Shown: positions 55,998-64,000 of the stretch, piece by piece | Numbering within the stretch: position 1 is the stretch's first letter | How the letters are laid out: every line of letters starts with the position of its first letter | Program-made: the position numbers and the translations under genes | Assembly: GCF_020991065.1 (NCBI RefSeq) | Contig: NZ_CP087710.1 | Location: 1,116,001 to 1,180,000, forward strand | Reading direction: 5' to 3' | DNA from: Nocardioides okcheonensis | GTDB taxonomy: Bacteria; Actinomycetota; Actinomycetes; Propionibacteriales; Nocardioidaceae | Length of the DNA stretch: 64,000 nucleotides | The notes under the pieces: generated by a model | The model's database searches: none | What the model saw: only the letters and a program-made list of their open reading frames with translations | What the model was told of the DNA's origin: nothing

Positions 55998-56765
55998 ATG
56001 TACGCCGAGGAGCGCCAGCAGGCGATGGCCCAGCTGATCAGTCGTCGCGGTCGGTTGTCGGTCGTGCAGCTCGCCGGGGAGTTCGAGGTCACCACCGAGA
56101 CCGTCCGTCGCGACCTGTCGACGCTGGACCGGATGGGCCTCGTACGACGGGTGCACGGCGGGGCCGTCCCCGCGGGTTCGCTCACCGTCATCGAATCAGG
56201 TATCGGCGAGCGTGACCAGAGCAACCCGCAGGCGAAGGAGGCGATCGCCGCGGCGGCCGTCGCGCTGCTGCCCCCACCGGACTCGGTCGTCGTCATCGAT
56301 GCCGGCACCACCACCGCCCGCTTCGCCGCCGCCCTCCCCCGCGACCACCGGCTCACGGTCATCACCCACGCGGTCCCGGTGGCGACCCGACTCGCCGGTC
56401 TCCCCCAGATCGAGCTGCACCTGCTGCCCGGACGTGTCCGCCCCACCACGCACGCCGCGGTCGGCGCCGACACGGTCACCGCGCTGCACGAGCTGCGGGC
56501 CGACGTCGCGTTCGTCGCGACCAACGGGATCACCGTCGGGCACGGCCTCACGACGCCCGACGCCGACGAGGCGGCCACCAAGCGGGCCATCATCGCCTGC
56601 GCGCGGCGCACGGTGGTGCTCGCCGACTCCACCAAGTTCGGCGTCGAGACCGCCGTCCGGTTCGCGACCCTGGACAGCCTCGACGCGCTGGTCACCGACG
56701 GCGCCACCGACGCCGCCGACCGACGAGCGCTCGAGCAGGCCGGGATCGAGGTGGTGGTCGCATGA
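55998..56765 (+). CDS. DeoR/GlpR-family sugar-phosphate regulator
   Basis: The 255-residue protein has an N-terminal helix-turn-helix (LSVVQLAGEFEVTTETVRRD, RRVHGGAV) and the sugar-phosphate sensor domain with VVIDAGTTTARFAAALP, DVAFVATNGI and VLADSTKFG. It probably responds to fructose-1-phosphate or a related ester. AAGGAGG at 55985-55991 is a strong ribosome binding site. It overlaps the kinase gene as ATGA. Confidence 0.92.
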   Translation: MYAEERQQAMAQLISRRGRLSVVQLAGEFEVTTETVRRDLSTLDRMGLVRRVHGGAVPAGSLTVIESGIGERDQSNPQAKEAIAAAAVALLPPPDSVVVIDAGTTTARFAAALPRDHRLTVITHAVPVATRLAGLPQIELHLLPGRVRPTTHAAVGADTVTALHELRADVAFVATNGITVGHGLTTPDADEAATKRAIIACARRTVVLADSTKFGVETAVRFATLDSLDALVTDGATDAADRRALEQAGIEVVVA

Positions 56766-57715
56766 TCCTCACCCTCACCCCCAACCCGAGCATCGACCGC
56801 ACCGTCGCGCTCGACGGCGAGCTCGTCCGCGGCCAGGTCCACCGGGTCGCCTCGGTGACCTCGCAGGCCGGCGGCAAGGGCGTCAACATCTCCCGCGCCG
56901 CGGTCAGCGCCGACATCCCCAGCATCGCCGTGGTGCCCGCGGCCAAGGACGACCCGTTCGTCCTCGAGCTGCTCGGCGCCGGCATCGACTGCCGTCCGGT
57001 GCGGCCGGCCGGGGACGTCCGGGTCAACCTCACCATCACCGAGCCCGACGGCACGACGACCAAGCTCAACTCCCCCGGCGCCGAGGTGCTGCCGCTCCAC
57101 CTCGAGCTGATGGCGCAGGCGGTCCTGGTCCGCGCGGCCAGCGCGTCCTGGACGGTCCTGGCCGGCTCGCTTCCCGCCGGTGCTCCCGCGACCTTCTACG
57201 CCGACCTCGTGCGCCGCCTGCGCGAGGCCGGCGGCCACGTCGCCGTCGACACGTCCGAGGCGCCGCTCCAGGCGCTCGTCGACGCGCTCCCCCACGCCGC
57301 CCCCGACCTGATGAAGCCCAACGGCGAGGAGCTCGCCTCCTTCACCGGCGGCGACGCGGAGACCCTGGAGTCCGACCCGGCCGCGGCCGCAGCGGCGGCC
57401 CGGCAGCTCATCGACCGCGGCGTGGGCGCCGTCCTCGCCACGCTCGGCGGCAACGGCGCCGTCCTGGTCACCGCCGAGGGCGCGTGGCACGCCACCCCGC
57501 CCCCGACCACCGTCGTCAGCACCGTCGGTGCGGGCGACTCCAGCCTCTTCGGCTACCTCCTCGGCGACATCCGCGGGCTCCCCGCCCCGGACCGGCTCGC
57601 CCTCGCAGTCTCCTACGGCAGCGCCGCCGCAGGCCTACCCGGCACCACCATCCCCCTGCCCTCGCAGCTCCGCACGGAGCTCGTCGGCGTCACCGCACTG
57701 GGAGTCATCGCATGA
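56762..57715 (+). CDS. fruK: 1-phosphofructokinase
   Basis: The 317-residue PfkB-family protein begins MILTLTPNPSIDRTVALDGE and has GGKGVNISRA, LAGSLPAGAP, LMKPNGEELA and the catalytic STVGAGDSSLFGYL. It converts fructose-1-phosphate to the 1,6-bisphosphate. It lies between deoR and fruA with 4-nt overlaps on both sides, the standard fruRKA order. Confidence 0.94.
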   Translation: MILTLTPNPSIDRTVALDGELVRGQVHRVASVTSQAGGKGVNISRAAVSADIPSIAVVPAAKDDPFVLELLGAGIDCRPVRPAGDVRVNLTITEPDGTTTKLNSPGAEVLPLHLELMAQAVLVRAASASWTVLAGSLPAGAPATFYADLVRRLREAGGHVAVDTSEAPLQALVDALPHAAPDLMKPNGEELASFTGGDAETLESDPAAAAAAARQLIDRGVGAVLATLGGNGAVLVTAEGAWHATPPPTTVVSTVGAGDSSLFGYLLGDIRGLPAPDRLALAVSYGSAAAGLPGTTIPLPSQLRTELVGVTALGVIA

Positions 57716-59835
57716 CCGACCTCATCACCACCGACCTCGTGCGGCTGGGAGCCGCCTGGGGCTCCGACAAGCACGACGTGATCAGGGCGCTCGCCGGCGT
57801 CGTCGACGACGCCGGCCGCGCCACCGACAAGGACCAGCTCGTCGAGGACGCGTTCGCCCGCGAGTCCACCTCCGCCACCGGTCTCCCCGGCGGCATCGCC
57901 ATCCCGCACTGCCGGACCGCCGGCGTCGACGTGCCGACCCTGGCCTTCGCCCGCCTCGAGCCGGCGGTCGACTTCGGCGCGAAGGACGGTCCCGCCGACA
58001 TCGCGTTCCTCATCGCCGCCCCCGCCGGCGGCGACGCCGACCACCTCACGATCCTCACCAAGCTCGCCCGCGCGCTGGTGAAGCCCGCCTTCACCGACGC
58101 CCTGCGCTCGGCCGAGACGGACGACGACGTGGTCGACCTGATCACCCACGAGCTCGGCGAGCCCGCTCCCGCCAAGCACGCCGCCGCCTCCGCCCCGTCC
58201 GGCGCGGCGACCCCGGCCGCCGGCGAGGCCACCGCGCCGGCCGCGACCGGCGCGCACGCCGCGACCGCCACCCAGGACAAGCCGTCGCTCGTCGCGGTCA
58301 CCGCGTGCCCGACCGGCATCGCCCACACCTACATGGCCGCCGAGGCGCTCGAGGCCGCTGCCGAGCGCGCCGGCGTACGCCTCCAGGTCGAGACCCAGGG
58401 GTCGGCCGGCTCGACGCCGCTGCCGCCCGAGACGATCGCGGCCGCCGGCGCGGTGATCTTCGCCGTCGACGTGGGGGTCCGTGACCGCGGCCGCTTCGCC
58501 GGCAAGCCGATGGTCAGCAGCGGCGTGAAGCGCCCGATCGACGACGCCGACGCGATGATCGCCGAAGCCCTGCGCTACGCCGCGGACCCCGCAGGCTCCC
58601 CGAGGGTCGAGGGCGACGCGTCCGCCGCCAGCGCATCCAGCGGCACCGCCAACGAGTCGTGGGGCGGGCGTACCCGCCGCGTCCTGATGACCGGTGTCTC
58701 CTACATGATCCCGTTCGTCGCCGCGGGCGGCCTGCTGATCGCCCTCAGCTTCCTGTTCGGCGGCTACGAGATCGTCGGCCCCTACGGCGACATCGCGGTC
58801 AACAACACCCTCCTCAACCCGCCGGACCCGGCTGCGCTCGGCCTCGACCACGCCCTGTTCGGCTCCGGGGTGATGGCCTACATCGGTGCGATCTTCTTCA
58901 TCATCGGCAAGACCGCGTTCATGTTCTTCGTTCCCGCGCTCGCCGGCTACATCGCGTACGCCATCGCCGACCGTCCCGGCATCGCGCCCGGCTTCGTGAT
59001 GGGTGGCCTGGCCACCAACATCTTCAACGTCCAGAGCGGTGGCGACAACCCGGTCGGTCTGGCCCAGACGGGCTTCCTCGGCGCCATCGTCGGCGGTGTC
59101 CTCGCCGGTGTGATCGCCCACTGGCTCCAGCAGCGCAAGGTCCCGACCTGGGCCCGCGGCCTGATGCCCGTCCTGGTGATCCCGCTCGTCACCTCGATCG
59201 TTGCCGGCCTGCTCATGATCCTGGTCTTCGGCAAGCCGATCGCCTGGCTGATGACCCAGCTGACCGACGGCCTCAACGGCATGAGCGGCAACTACACCAT
59301 CCTGCTCGGCGTGATCCTCGGGCTGATGATGGCCTTCGACATGGGCGGACCGCTCAACAAGGTCGCCTACAGCTTCGCCGCCGCCGGCGTCGGCACGGCT
59401 GCCGCCGCGTCCGCCGACGCCCCCGAGCTCAAGATCATGGCCGCCGTCATGCTCGCCGGCATGGTGCCGCCGATCGCGCTGGCCCTGTCGACCGTGGTCC
59501 GTCCGGGCCTCTACACGGCCGCCGAGCGGGAGAACGGCAAGGCCGGCTGGCTGCTGGGCGCCTCGTTCATCACCGAGGGCGCCATCCCGTTCGCCGCGGC
59601 CGACCCGCTGCGGGTGATCCCCGCGATCATGGCGGGCAGCGCGGTGACCGGCGGCCTCTCGATGGCCCTCGACGTCAGCGTCCGGGCCCCGCACGGCGGC
59701 ATCTTCGTGCTCTTCGCGGTGTCGAACGTCGTCGGCTACCTCATCTCGCTGGTTGCCGGCGTCGTCGTCGGAGCCGCCCTGGTGACGCTCCTGAAGAGCA
59801 CCCGCACCACCGACGCCGACGTCGCTACTGTCTGA
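57712..59835 (+). CDS. fruA: PTS fructose-type EIIABC permease
   Basis: The 707-residue protein contains EIIA (residues 1-150, phospho-His66 in GIAIPHCRTAG), an Ala/Pro linker, EIIB (190-290, phospho-Cys199 in VAVTACPTGIAHTYMAAE), and EIIC from about 310 with ten helices (MTGVSYMIPFVAAGGLLIAL, FDMGGPLNKVAY, ITEGAIPFAAADP). It imports fructose as fructose-1-phosphate. ATG 57712 overlaps the fruK stop. Confidence 0.95.
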   Translation: MTDLITTDLVRLGAAWGSDKHDVIRALAGVVDDAGRATDKDQLVEDAFARESTSATGLPGGIAIPHCRTAGVDVPTLAFARLEPAVDFGAKDGPADIAFLIAAPAGGDADHLTILTKLARALVKPAFTDALRSAETDDDVVDLITHELGEPAPAKHAAASAPSGAATPAAGEATAPAATGAHAATATQDKPSLVAVTACPTGIAHTYMAAEALEAAAERAGVRLQVETQGSAGSTPLPPETIAAAGAVIFAVDVGVRDRGRFAGKPMVSSGVKRPIDDADAMIAEALRYAADPAGSPRVEGDASAASASSGTANESWGGRTRRVLMTGVSYMIPFVAAGGLLIALSFLFGGYEIVGPYGDIAVNNTLLNPPDPAALGLDHALFGSGVMAYIGAIFFIIGKTAFMFFVPALAGYIAYAIADRPGIAPGFVMGGLATNIFNVQSGGDNPVGLAQTGFLGAIVGGVLAGVIAHWLQQRKVPTWARGLMPVLVIPLVTSIVAGLLMILVFGKPIAWLMTQLTDGLNGMSGNYTILLGVILGLMMAFDMGGPLNKVAYSFAAAGVGTAAAASADAPELKIMAAVMLAGMVPPIALALSTVVRPGLYTAAERENGKAGWLLGASFITEGAIPFAAADPLRVIPAIMAGSAVTGGLSMALDVSVRAPHGGIFVLFAVSNVVGYLISLVAGVVVGAALVTLLKSTRTTDADVATV

Positions 59836-59866
59836 CCATCCGGACCGACCACACCCAAGGAGAACC

Positions 59867-60109
59867 ATGCCCAGCAAGTCCGTCGTCGTCGGCTCCGCCG
59901 TCGGCCTCCACGCCCGCCCCGCCGCGATCATCGCCGAGAAGGCCGGTGAGCTCGGCTCCGACGTCACCATCAACGGCGTCGACGCGAGCTCGTCGCTGAT
60001 GATCATGACCCTCGGCGCCGGTCACGGCGACACCGTCGAGGTCGCCGGTGACGACCAGGCCGCGGTCGACGCGATCGCCGCGCTGGTCGAGCAGGACCTC
60101 GACGCCTGA
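59867..60109 (+). CDS. ptsH: Phosphocarrier protein HPr
   Basis: This 80-residue protein has phospho-His15 in VGLHARPAA. The regulatory-serine region reads DASSSLMIMTLGA, close to the Gram-positive Ser46 site, so kinase control is possible but no HPr kinase is seen. AAGGAG lies 6 nt before ATG 59867. It is 31 nt downstream of fruA, so it is cotranscribed. Confidence 0.95.
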   Translation: MPSKSVVVGSAVGLHARPAAIIAEKAGELGSDVTINGVDASSSLMIMTLGAGHGDTVEVAGDDQAAVDAIAALVEQDLDA

Positions 60110-60135
60110 CCCGTCACTGATCCACCCCGTCCCAC

Positions 60136-60197
60136 CCGTGGGCGGTGCCCGAGGGGGATTCCGAGCTGCAGGAGTCCTCCTCCCGCACCGCCCACGG
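60136..60197. terminator. Long hairpin between ptsH and the membrane protein gene
   Basis: CCGTGGGCGGTGC (60136-60148) pairs exactly with GCACCGCCCACGG (60185-60197). The 36-nt loop can fold further (GGAGTCC/GGATTCC). It can end both convergent transcripts. Confidence 0.75.
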
Positions 60198-60209
60198 TCG
60201 CGTCCGGGG

Positions 60210-61184
60210 TCAGTCGCGGGCGCGGAGGGCGAGGTAGACCGCGCGCATGCCCACGGCGCGCTCGAGCTGGCTCTCCACGACGGAGAAGAACTGCCGGCGG
60301 TAGGTGTCGTCCGTGACGGCCGAGACCGTGAAGTAGAAGCCGCTGAACGATGCCAGGAACAGTGACACCTTCAGCAGCGAGAACGTCACGTGGGAGAGGC
60401 CGGGCACCTCCCGCAGCGTCTCCAGCTGGGTCCAGGCCAGCTGGGTGTCGGTCTCCATGACCAGCGACCCGAACAGCATGAAGAACACGAAGACCGTGGT
60501 CGAGAGCAGCAGGACCTGCACCGACTGGATCACCAGCAGCACCAGGATCAGGTTCCACCGCTCGAACCCGGACACCTGGGCGTGCTGCTGCGGGTCGATC
60601 GACGGGTCGGCCGCGACCTCCCGGCTGGCGGCCTCGAGCGGCGTGCCGGCGCAGGTCCGCACCACGAAGTCGTCGTCGACCTGGTCGTCGACGCGGTCCA
60701 CCTCCTCCGGCAGCCGGACGAGCAGGAAGAGCACCGCGAGCCCGAACATCAGCAGGACCGTTAGCCACAGCAGCCCGAAGGGGAGGTTGCTGGTCATCTG
60801 CCAGGCCTCGGCGTTGACGAAGAGGAACGTCACGAAGACCAGCAGCAGCGGCAGCGCGCGGGTCGCCATCGGGGCGATGAAGCGCAGGCTGCCGAGCGTG
60901 CGCGACACGGCGAACCCGACGATCGGTCGCGCGCGCAGGGCGGTCGTGGCGTACCAGAGCAGCGCCAGGCCGGCGACCGACAACCAGAGCGCGGGACCCG
61001 CCGCGTAGGTGTCGGAGGCGTAGGCCGCCAGCCCGGCGGCGCCGGCCAGCACCAGCAGCGCCAGCACGAGCGTGACGAGCCGGCGCGGGCGCAGGCCGGT
61101 GCGAGCGGCCGCGCGCTCCTCGGCGACGAAGTAGGGCAGACCGTGGTCGAGGAACCAGCCCTCGACCTCCGTCCGGTCAGCCAC
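60210..61184 (-). CDS. Polytopic membrane protein, function unknown
   Basis: The 324-residue protein has about six hydrophobic helices, in pairs near 38-80, 105-160 and 215-275, separated by an acidic cytoplasmic loop (EEVDRVDDQVDDDF). The N-terminus EVEGWFLDHGLPYFV is soluble and resembles the start of a family seen in actinobacteria, but I cannot name it. It overlaps the ribF stop by 8 nt, so it is translated with ribF. Confidence 0.7.
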   Translation of the reverse strand: MADRTEVEGWFLDHGLPYFVAEERAAARTGLRPRRLVTLVLALLVLAGAAGLAAYASDTYAAGPALWLSVAGLALLWYATTALRARPIVGFAVSRTLGSLRFIAPMATRALPLLLVFVTFLFVNAEAWQMTSNLPFGLLWLTVLLMFGLAVLFLLVRLPEEVDRVDDQVDDDFVVRTCAGTPLEAASREVAADPSIDPQQHAQVSGFERWNLILVLLVIQSVQVLLLSTTVFVFFMLFGSLVMETDTQLAWTQLETLREVPGLSHVTFSLLKVSLFLASFSGFYFTVSAVTDDTYRRQFFSVVESQLERAVGMRAVYLALRARD

Positions 61185-62115
61185 CCAGGACCTCGCGCGC
61201 CCGGACGACGTCGCCGGCCATCGTCTCCAGGAGCGCCTCGATGCCGTCGAACTTCACCATCCCGCGCAGCCGCTCGGTGAACGCCACCTCGACCTCGACG
61301 CCGTAGAGCTCGAGGTCGTCGCGGTCGAGGACGTAGGACTCGACCCGGCGCTCGCGCTCGCCCTCGAAGGTCGGGTTGGTGCCGACCGAGATCGCCGCGG
61401 GGTAGCGCTCACCGGTGTCGAGGCGGGTCAGCCAGCCGGCATAGACCCCGTCGGCGGGCGCGGCGTCGACCGGCGGGACCGGGACGTTGGCGGTCGGGTA
61501 GCCGAGCTCGCGCCCGCGCTTGTCGCCCTCGACGACGGTGCCGCGGACGGTGAACGGGCGGCCGAGCGCCTCGGAGGCTCCGGCGACGTCACCGGTGGCC
61601 AGGCACTGGCGGACGTAGGTCGAGCTCCAGACCTGCGGGCCGCCGTCGAGCGGGACGCCGACGGTCTCGAACCCGCGGGTGTCGCCGGCCGCGACCAGCG
61701 TCGCGACCTCGCCGGCGGCCTTGGCGCCGAAGCGGAAGTTGGCGCCCACGACGACGGCCGCGGCGTGGAGCCCGTCGACCAGGATGCGGTCGATGAACTC
61801 CTCGGGCGACCAGGCCGCGATGCCGCGGTCGAAGCCGACCACGAGGATCGCGTCGACCCCCGCGCCCTCGAGCAGCCGCGCACGCGTCTCGATCGAGGTG
61901 AGCGTCGGCGGGGCGTGCTCCGGGCGCAGCACCGCCATCGGGTGCGGGTCGAACGTCACCGCGACGACCGTGTCGACGCCCAGTCGGGCCGCCGTCTCGC
62001 GGGCCTGCCGCAGCACGTGGGCGTGCCCGCGGTGGACACCGTCGAAGTTGCCGATGCTGACGACCGTGCGGCCGAGGTCGGCCGGCACGTCGTCGACGTC
62101 TCGCCAGATCTGCAC
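61177..62115 (-). CDS. ribF: Bifunctional riboflavin kinase/FAD synthetase
   Basis: The 312-residue protein turns riboflavin into FMN and FAD. The N-terminal adenylyltransferase has VSIGNFDGVHRGHAHVL and WSPEEFIDRIL; the C-terminal kinase has GRELGYPTANV and DGVYAGW. GTG 62115 is set by TAGGCT 6 nt upstream, so it has its own promoter despite lying only 21 nt after truB. Confidence 0.95.
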   Translation of the reverse strand: MQIWRDVDDVPADLGRTVVSIGNFDGVHRGHAHVLRQARETAARLGVDTVVAVTFDPHPMAVLRPEHAPPTLTSIETRARLLEGAGVDAILVVGFDRGIAAWSPEEFIDRILVDGLHAAAVVVGANFRFGAKAAGEVATLVAAGDTRGFETVGVPLDGGPQVWSSTYVRQCLATGDVAGASEALGRPFTVRGTVVEGDKRGRELGYPTANVPVPPVDAAPADGVYAGWLTRLDTGERYPAAISVGTNPTFEGERERRVESYVLDRDDLELYGVEVEVAFTERLRGMVKFDGIEALLETMAGDVVRAREVLGG

Positions 62116-62127
62116 GGCGGCAGCCTA
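62116..62127 (-). promoter_or_regulatory. Leaderless promoter of ribF
   Basis: TAGGCT (62127-62122, minus strand) plus 6 nt leads to GTG 62115 within the truB-ribF gap. Confidence 0.5.
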
Positions 62128-62136
62128 CTGGCGCGA

Positions 62137-62994
62137 TCAGACGAAGACGGCCACCGGTCGCGCCTGGGCGCCGCGCTGCTCGTAGAGCGCGAGGAACGTC
62201 CCGTCCGGCGCGAACACCGCGTGCGGCCCCGCTGCCGGGAGCGCGAGGTCGAGCCCGCGCCCGAACCGGACGTGGGCGGCCTGCTCGTCGTCGAGGTCGA
62301 CGACCGGGAACGACGCGCGCGCCGCGTCCGCGATCGGCACCACCCCGAAGTCGTCGGTGAGCTGCTCGAGGGTGCGGGCCACGGCGAGGTCGAACGGTCC
62401 GACCGCCGTGCGCCGCAGCGCGGTCAGGTGGCCGCCGACGCCGAGGGCCGCGCCCAGGTCCCGCGCGATCGCACGGACGTAGGTCCCGGACGAGCAGCGC
62501 AGCGAGATCCGGACGTCGGGCAGCGCGACGTCGTGCACCACGAGCTCGTGGACGGTGACCGGGCGGGCCTTCAGCTCCACCTGCTCACCGTCGCGCACCC
62601 GGGCGTAGGCCCGCTTGCCGTCGACCTTGATCGCCGAGACCGCGGTCGGCACCTGCTCGATGTCGCCGACGAAGCGGGCGAGCCGGTCGCGTACGTCGTC
62701 GGGGTCGACGCCGTCCGTCGCAGCGGTCGCGGTGACCTCGCCCTCGGCGTCGTCGGTCGTGGTCGAGGCGCCGAGGCGGATGGTGGCGTCGTAGGCCTTC
62801 TCGGTCAGCATCAGGTGGCCGAGCAGCCGCGTGGCGCGCTCGACGCCGAGCACCAGCACGCCGGTGGCCATCGGGTCGAGGGTGCCGGCGTGGCCGACCT
62901 TGCGGGTGCCGGCGAGCCGGCGCACCCGCGCGACGACGTCGTGGGAGGTCAGGCCCGCGGACTTGTCGACCACGACCAGTCCGGACTCGGCCAT
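62137..62994 (-). CDS. truB: tRNA pseudouridine(55) synthase
   Basis: The 285-residue protein has the catalytic Asp in KVGHAGTLDPMATGVL, DKSAGLTSHDVVARVRRL at the start, VPTAVSAIKVDGKRAY, and RCSSGTYVRAIARDLG. It makes pseudouridine 55 in the T-loop of tRNA. Its ATG shares one base with the rbfA stop. The infB-rbfA-truB-ribF order is a common bacterial arrangement. Confidence 0.95.
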   Translation of the reverse strand: MAESGLVVVDKSAGLTSHDVVARVRRLAGTRKVGHAGTLDPMATGVLVLGVERATRLLGHLMLTEKAYDATIRLGASTTTDDAEGEVTATAATDGVDPDDVRDRLARFVGDIEQVPTAVSAIKVDGKRAYARVRDGEQVELKARPVTVHELVVHDVALPDVRISLRCSSGTYVRAIARDLGAALGVGGHLTALRRTAVGPFDLAVARTLEQLTDDFGVVPIADAARASFPVVDLDDEQAAHVRFGRGLDLALPAAGPHAVFAPDGTFLALYEQRGAQARPVAVFV

Positions 62995-63488
62995 CAGTCG
63001 TCGAGGTCCCGGGTGTCGAGCTCGTCCAGGTCGTCCTCGTCGTCCTCGTCGTCCTCGTCGTCCTCGTCGACGACCTCGCGCGGCTTCTTGTACGGGTCGG
63101 GCTCGCCGGCGTAGGCCTCGACGCGGCGCGCGGCCACCTCCTCGTCCTGCTGCTTCGCGCGCGCCAGCACCTCGTCGAGCGCGCGGGCGCTCTCGGGGAG
63201 GGCGTCGGGGATGAAGGTCAGCGACGGGACGATCCGCATGCCGAGCTGCTTGGCGACCTCGGAGCGGATCACGCCCTTGGCCGACTCCAGCGCGGCCGCC
63301 GTGCTGGCGAGCTCCTCCTCGGTGCCGAGGACGGTGTAGAAGATCGAGGCCTGCTGGGAGTCACCGGTGACCCGGACGTCGGTCACGGTCACGAAGCCGA
63401 GGCGCGGGTCCTTGATCCGGCGCTCGAGCATCTCGGCGACGACGACCTGGATCCGGTCGGCGATCTTGCGGACGCGGGGGTTGCTCAT
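62994..63488 (-). CDS. rbfA: 30S ribosome-binding factor A
   Basis: The 164-residue protein helps mature 16S rRNA. Its KH-like domain (residues 1-120) has [35 protein letters not shown] and [16 protein letters not shown]-terminal acidic tail of Asp/Glu repeats is encoded by a fourfold 9-bp repeat at 63030-63065. ATG 63488 fits the family start; the frame upstream crosses the 63.5-kb repeat. Confidence 0.94.
   Translation of the reverse strand: MSNPRVRKIADRIQVVVAEMLERRIKDPRLGFVTVTDVRVTGDSQQASIFYTVLGTEEELASTAAALESAKGVIRSEVAKQLGMRIVPSLTFIPDALPESARALDEVLARAKQQDEEVAARRVEAYAGEPDPYKKPREVVDEDDEDDEDDEDDLDELDTRDLDD
63030..63065. repeat. 9-bp coding repeat in the rbfA tail
   Basis: GTCGTCCTC is repeated four times without change, encoding Asp-Glu-Asp triplets. 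Copy number could change without breaking the frame. Confidence 0.9.
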
Positions 63489-63512
63489 GGTGCTCACTCT
63501 CTCAGAACTCGG

Positions 63513-63588
63513 TGACCGGGCACTTCCTCGCGCCCGGACGCGCTGACCGGGCACTTCCTCGCGCTGTGGCGCGAGGAAGTGCCCGGTC
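63513..63588. repeat. Direct and inverted repeat between infB and rbfA
   Basis: GACCGGGCACTTCCTCGCGC occurs at 63514 and 63545, 31 bp apart. Its exact reverse complement follows at 63569-63588 after a 4-nt loop. The second copy and the inverted copy form a perfect 20-bp stem. It lies downstream of infB and upstream of rbfA on the minus strand and could end or stall the transcript. Confidence 0.9.
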
Positions 63589-63621
63589 GGTGACGCTGCC
63601 AGGCCGGGAGGCCCGGGTGGA

Positions 63622-64000
63622 TCAGGTGCGCGCGATCTCGCGCATCTCGAACGCCTCCACGACATCGCCGATCTTGATGTCCTGGAAGTTCCTGAGCACG
63701 AGACCGCACTCGAAGCCCTCGCGGACCTCGGACGCGTCGTCCTTCTCGCGGCGGAGCGAGGCGAGGTCGAGGTTGTCGGCCACCACCGATCCGTCGCGCA
63801 GGATCCGGACCTTGGCGTTGCGGCGCAGGACGCCCGAGGTGACCATGCAGCCTGCGATGTTGCCGGCCTTGGACGAGCGGAAGATCTCGCGGATCTCCGC
63901 CTGACCGAGGGTCGACTCCTCGTAGATCGGCTTGAGCATGCCCTTGAGCGCCGCCTCGATCTCCTCGATCGCCTGGTAGATGACCGAGTAGTAGCGGATC
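63622..64000 (-). CDS. infB: Translation initiation factor IF-2, C-terminal part
   Basis: The frame is open to the window edge, so only the last 125 or so residues are present. [39 protein letters not shown] and [24 protein letters not shown] are typical of the IF-2 C-terminal domains that bind fMet-tRNA. The 5' part with the GTPase domain lies outside the window. Confidence 0.95.
   Translation of the reverse strand, partial: IRYYSVIYQAIEEIEAALKGMLKPIYEESTLGQAEIREIFRSSKAGNIAGCMVTSGVLRRNAKVRILRDGSVVADNLDLASLRREKDDASEVREGFECGLVLRNFQDIKIGDVVEAFEMREIART

Overview
The window is chromosomal DNA of very high G+C from an actinobacterium. It is probably Nocardioides or a close relative in Nocardioidaceae; that genus call is inference, resting on base composition, protein character, GTG starts, leaderless promoters and the style of the intergenic repeats. 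Much of the left half keeps the gene order known from Mycobacterium tuberculosis Rv2191 to Rv2206: DnaQ/UvrC-like exonuclease, trpD, ctaE-qcrCAB, ctaC, adoK, erpA, glycerate kinase and a DUF3043 protein. This is a core, vertically inherited backbone. No rRNA, tRNA, transposase, integrase or classical CRISPR array was seen.

Layout. 1-9 kb: a zinc-ribbon protein, a DEDD exonuclease with a UvrC-like half, a stand-alone AsnC ligand-binding protein, a 1407-residue secreted FN3/Ig protein, a membrane-GNAT fusion and a GT-C-like membrane protein. 9-25.5 kb: trpD and the aerobic respiratory core (CtaG-like factor, CtaE, QcrCAB, CtaCDF), interrupted by an L,D-transpeptidase and by a PD-(D/E)XK nuclease gene flanked by two clusters of 30-bp-phased repeats; then a cysteine desulfurase/TusA pair and adenosine kinase. 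25.5-32.4 kb: ErpA, glycerate kinase, SRPBCC and GNAT proteins, a GlgC-like enzyme, and NadA behind a 23-codon leader ORF. 32.4-36.2 kb: an envelope-stress operon pspA-pspAA-htpX-pspAB-histidine kinase. 36-43.4 kb: DUF3043, GNAT, AzlCD, a thermolysin-type protease, DapB, a methyltransferase and an M16 peptidase. 43.5-46.3 kb: pnp and rpsO. 46.4-50.1 kb: DUF6458, a molybdopterin oxidoreductase and a TauD-type dioxygenase. 50.1-60.1 kb: a complete sugar phosphotransferase locus. 60.2-64 kb: a membrane protein, ribF, truB, rbfA and the 3' end of infB.

How the parts work together. QcrCAB and CtaCDEF form the bc1-aa3 supercomplex branch of respiration. The PTS locus encodes the general proteins EI and HPr plus mannitol-type (MtlF, MtlA) and fructose-type (FruA) permeases, 1-phosphofructokinase and a DeoR-family regulator. 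Its shared CAACACAT-like boxes suggest one regulon. No MtlD is present; a 578-residue zinc dehydrogenase with a duplicated Rossmann domain sits where it would be expected.

Two window-wide patterns stand out. Many genes begin exactly 6-7 nt after a TANNNT box, meaning leaderless transcripts. Several unrelated intergenic repeat families share one design: direct copies about 30 bp apart, often with inverted copies.
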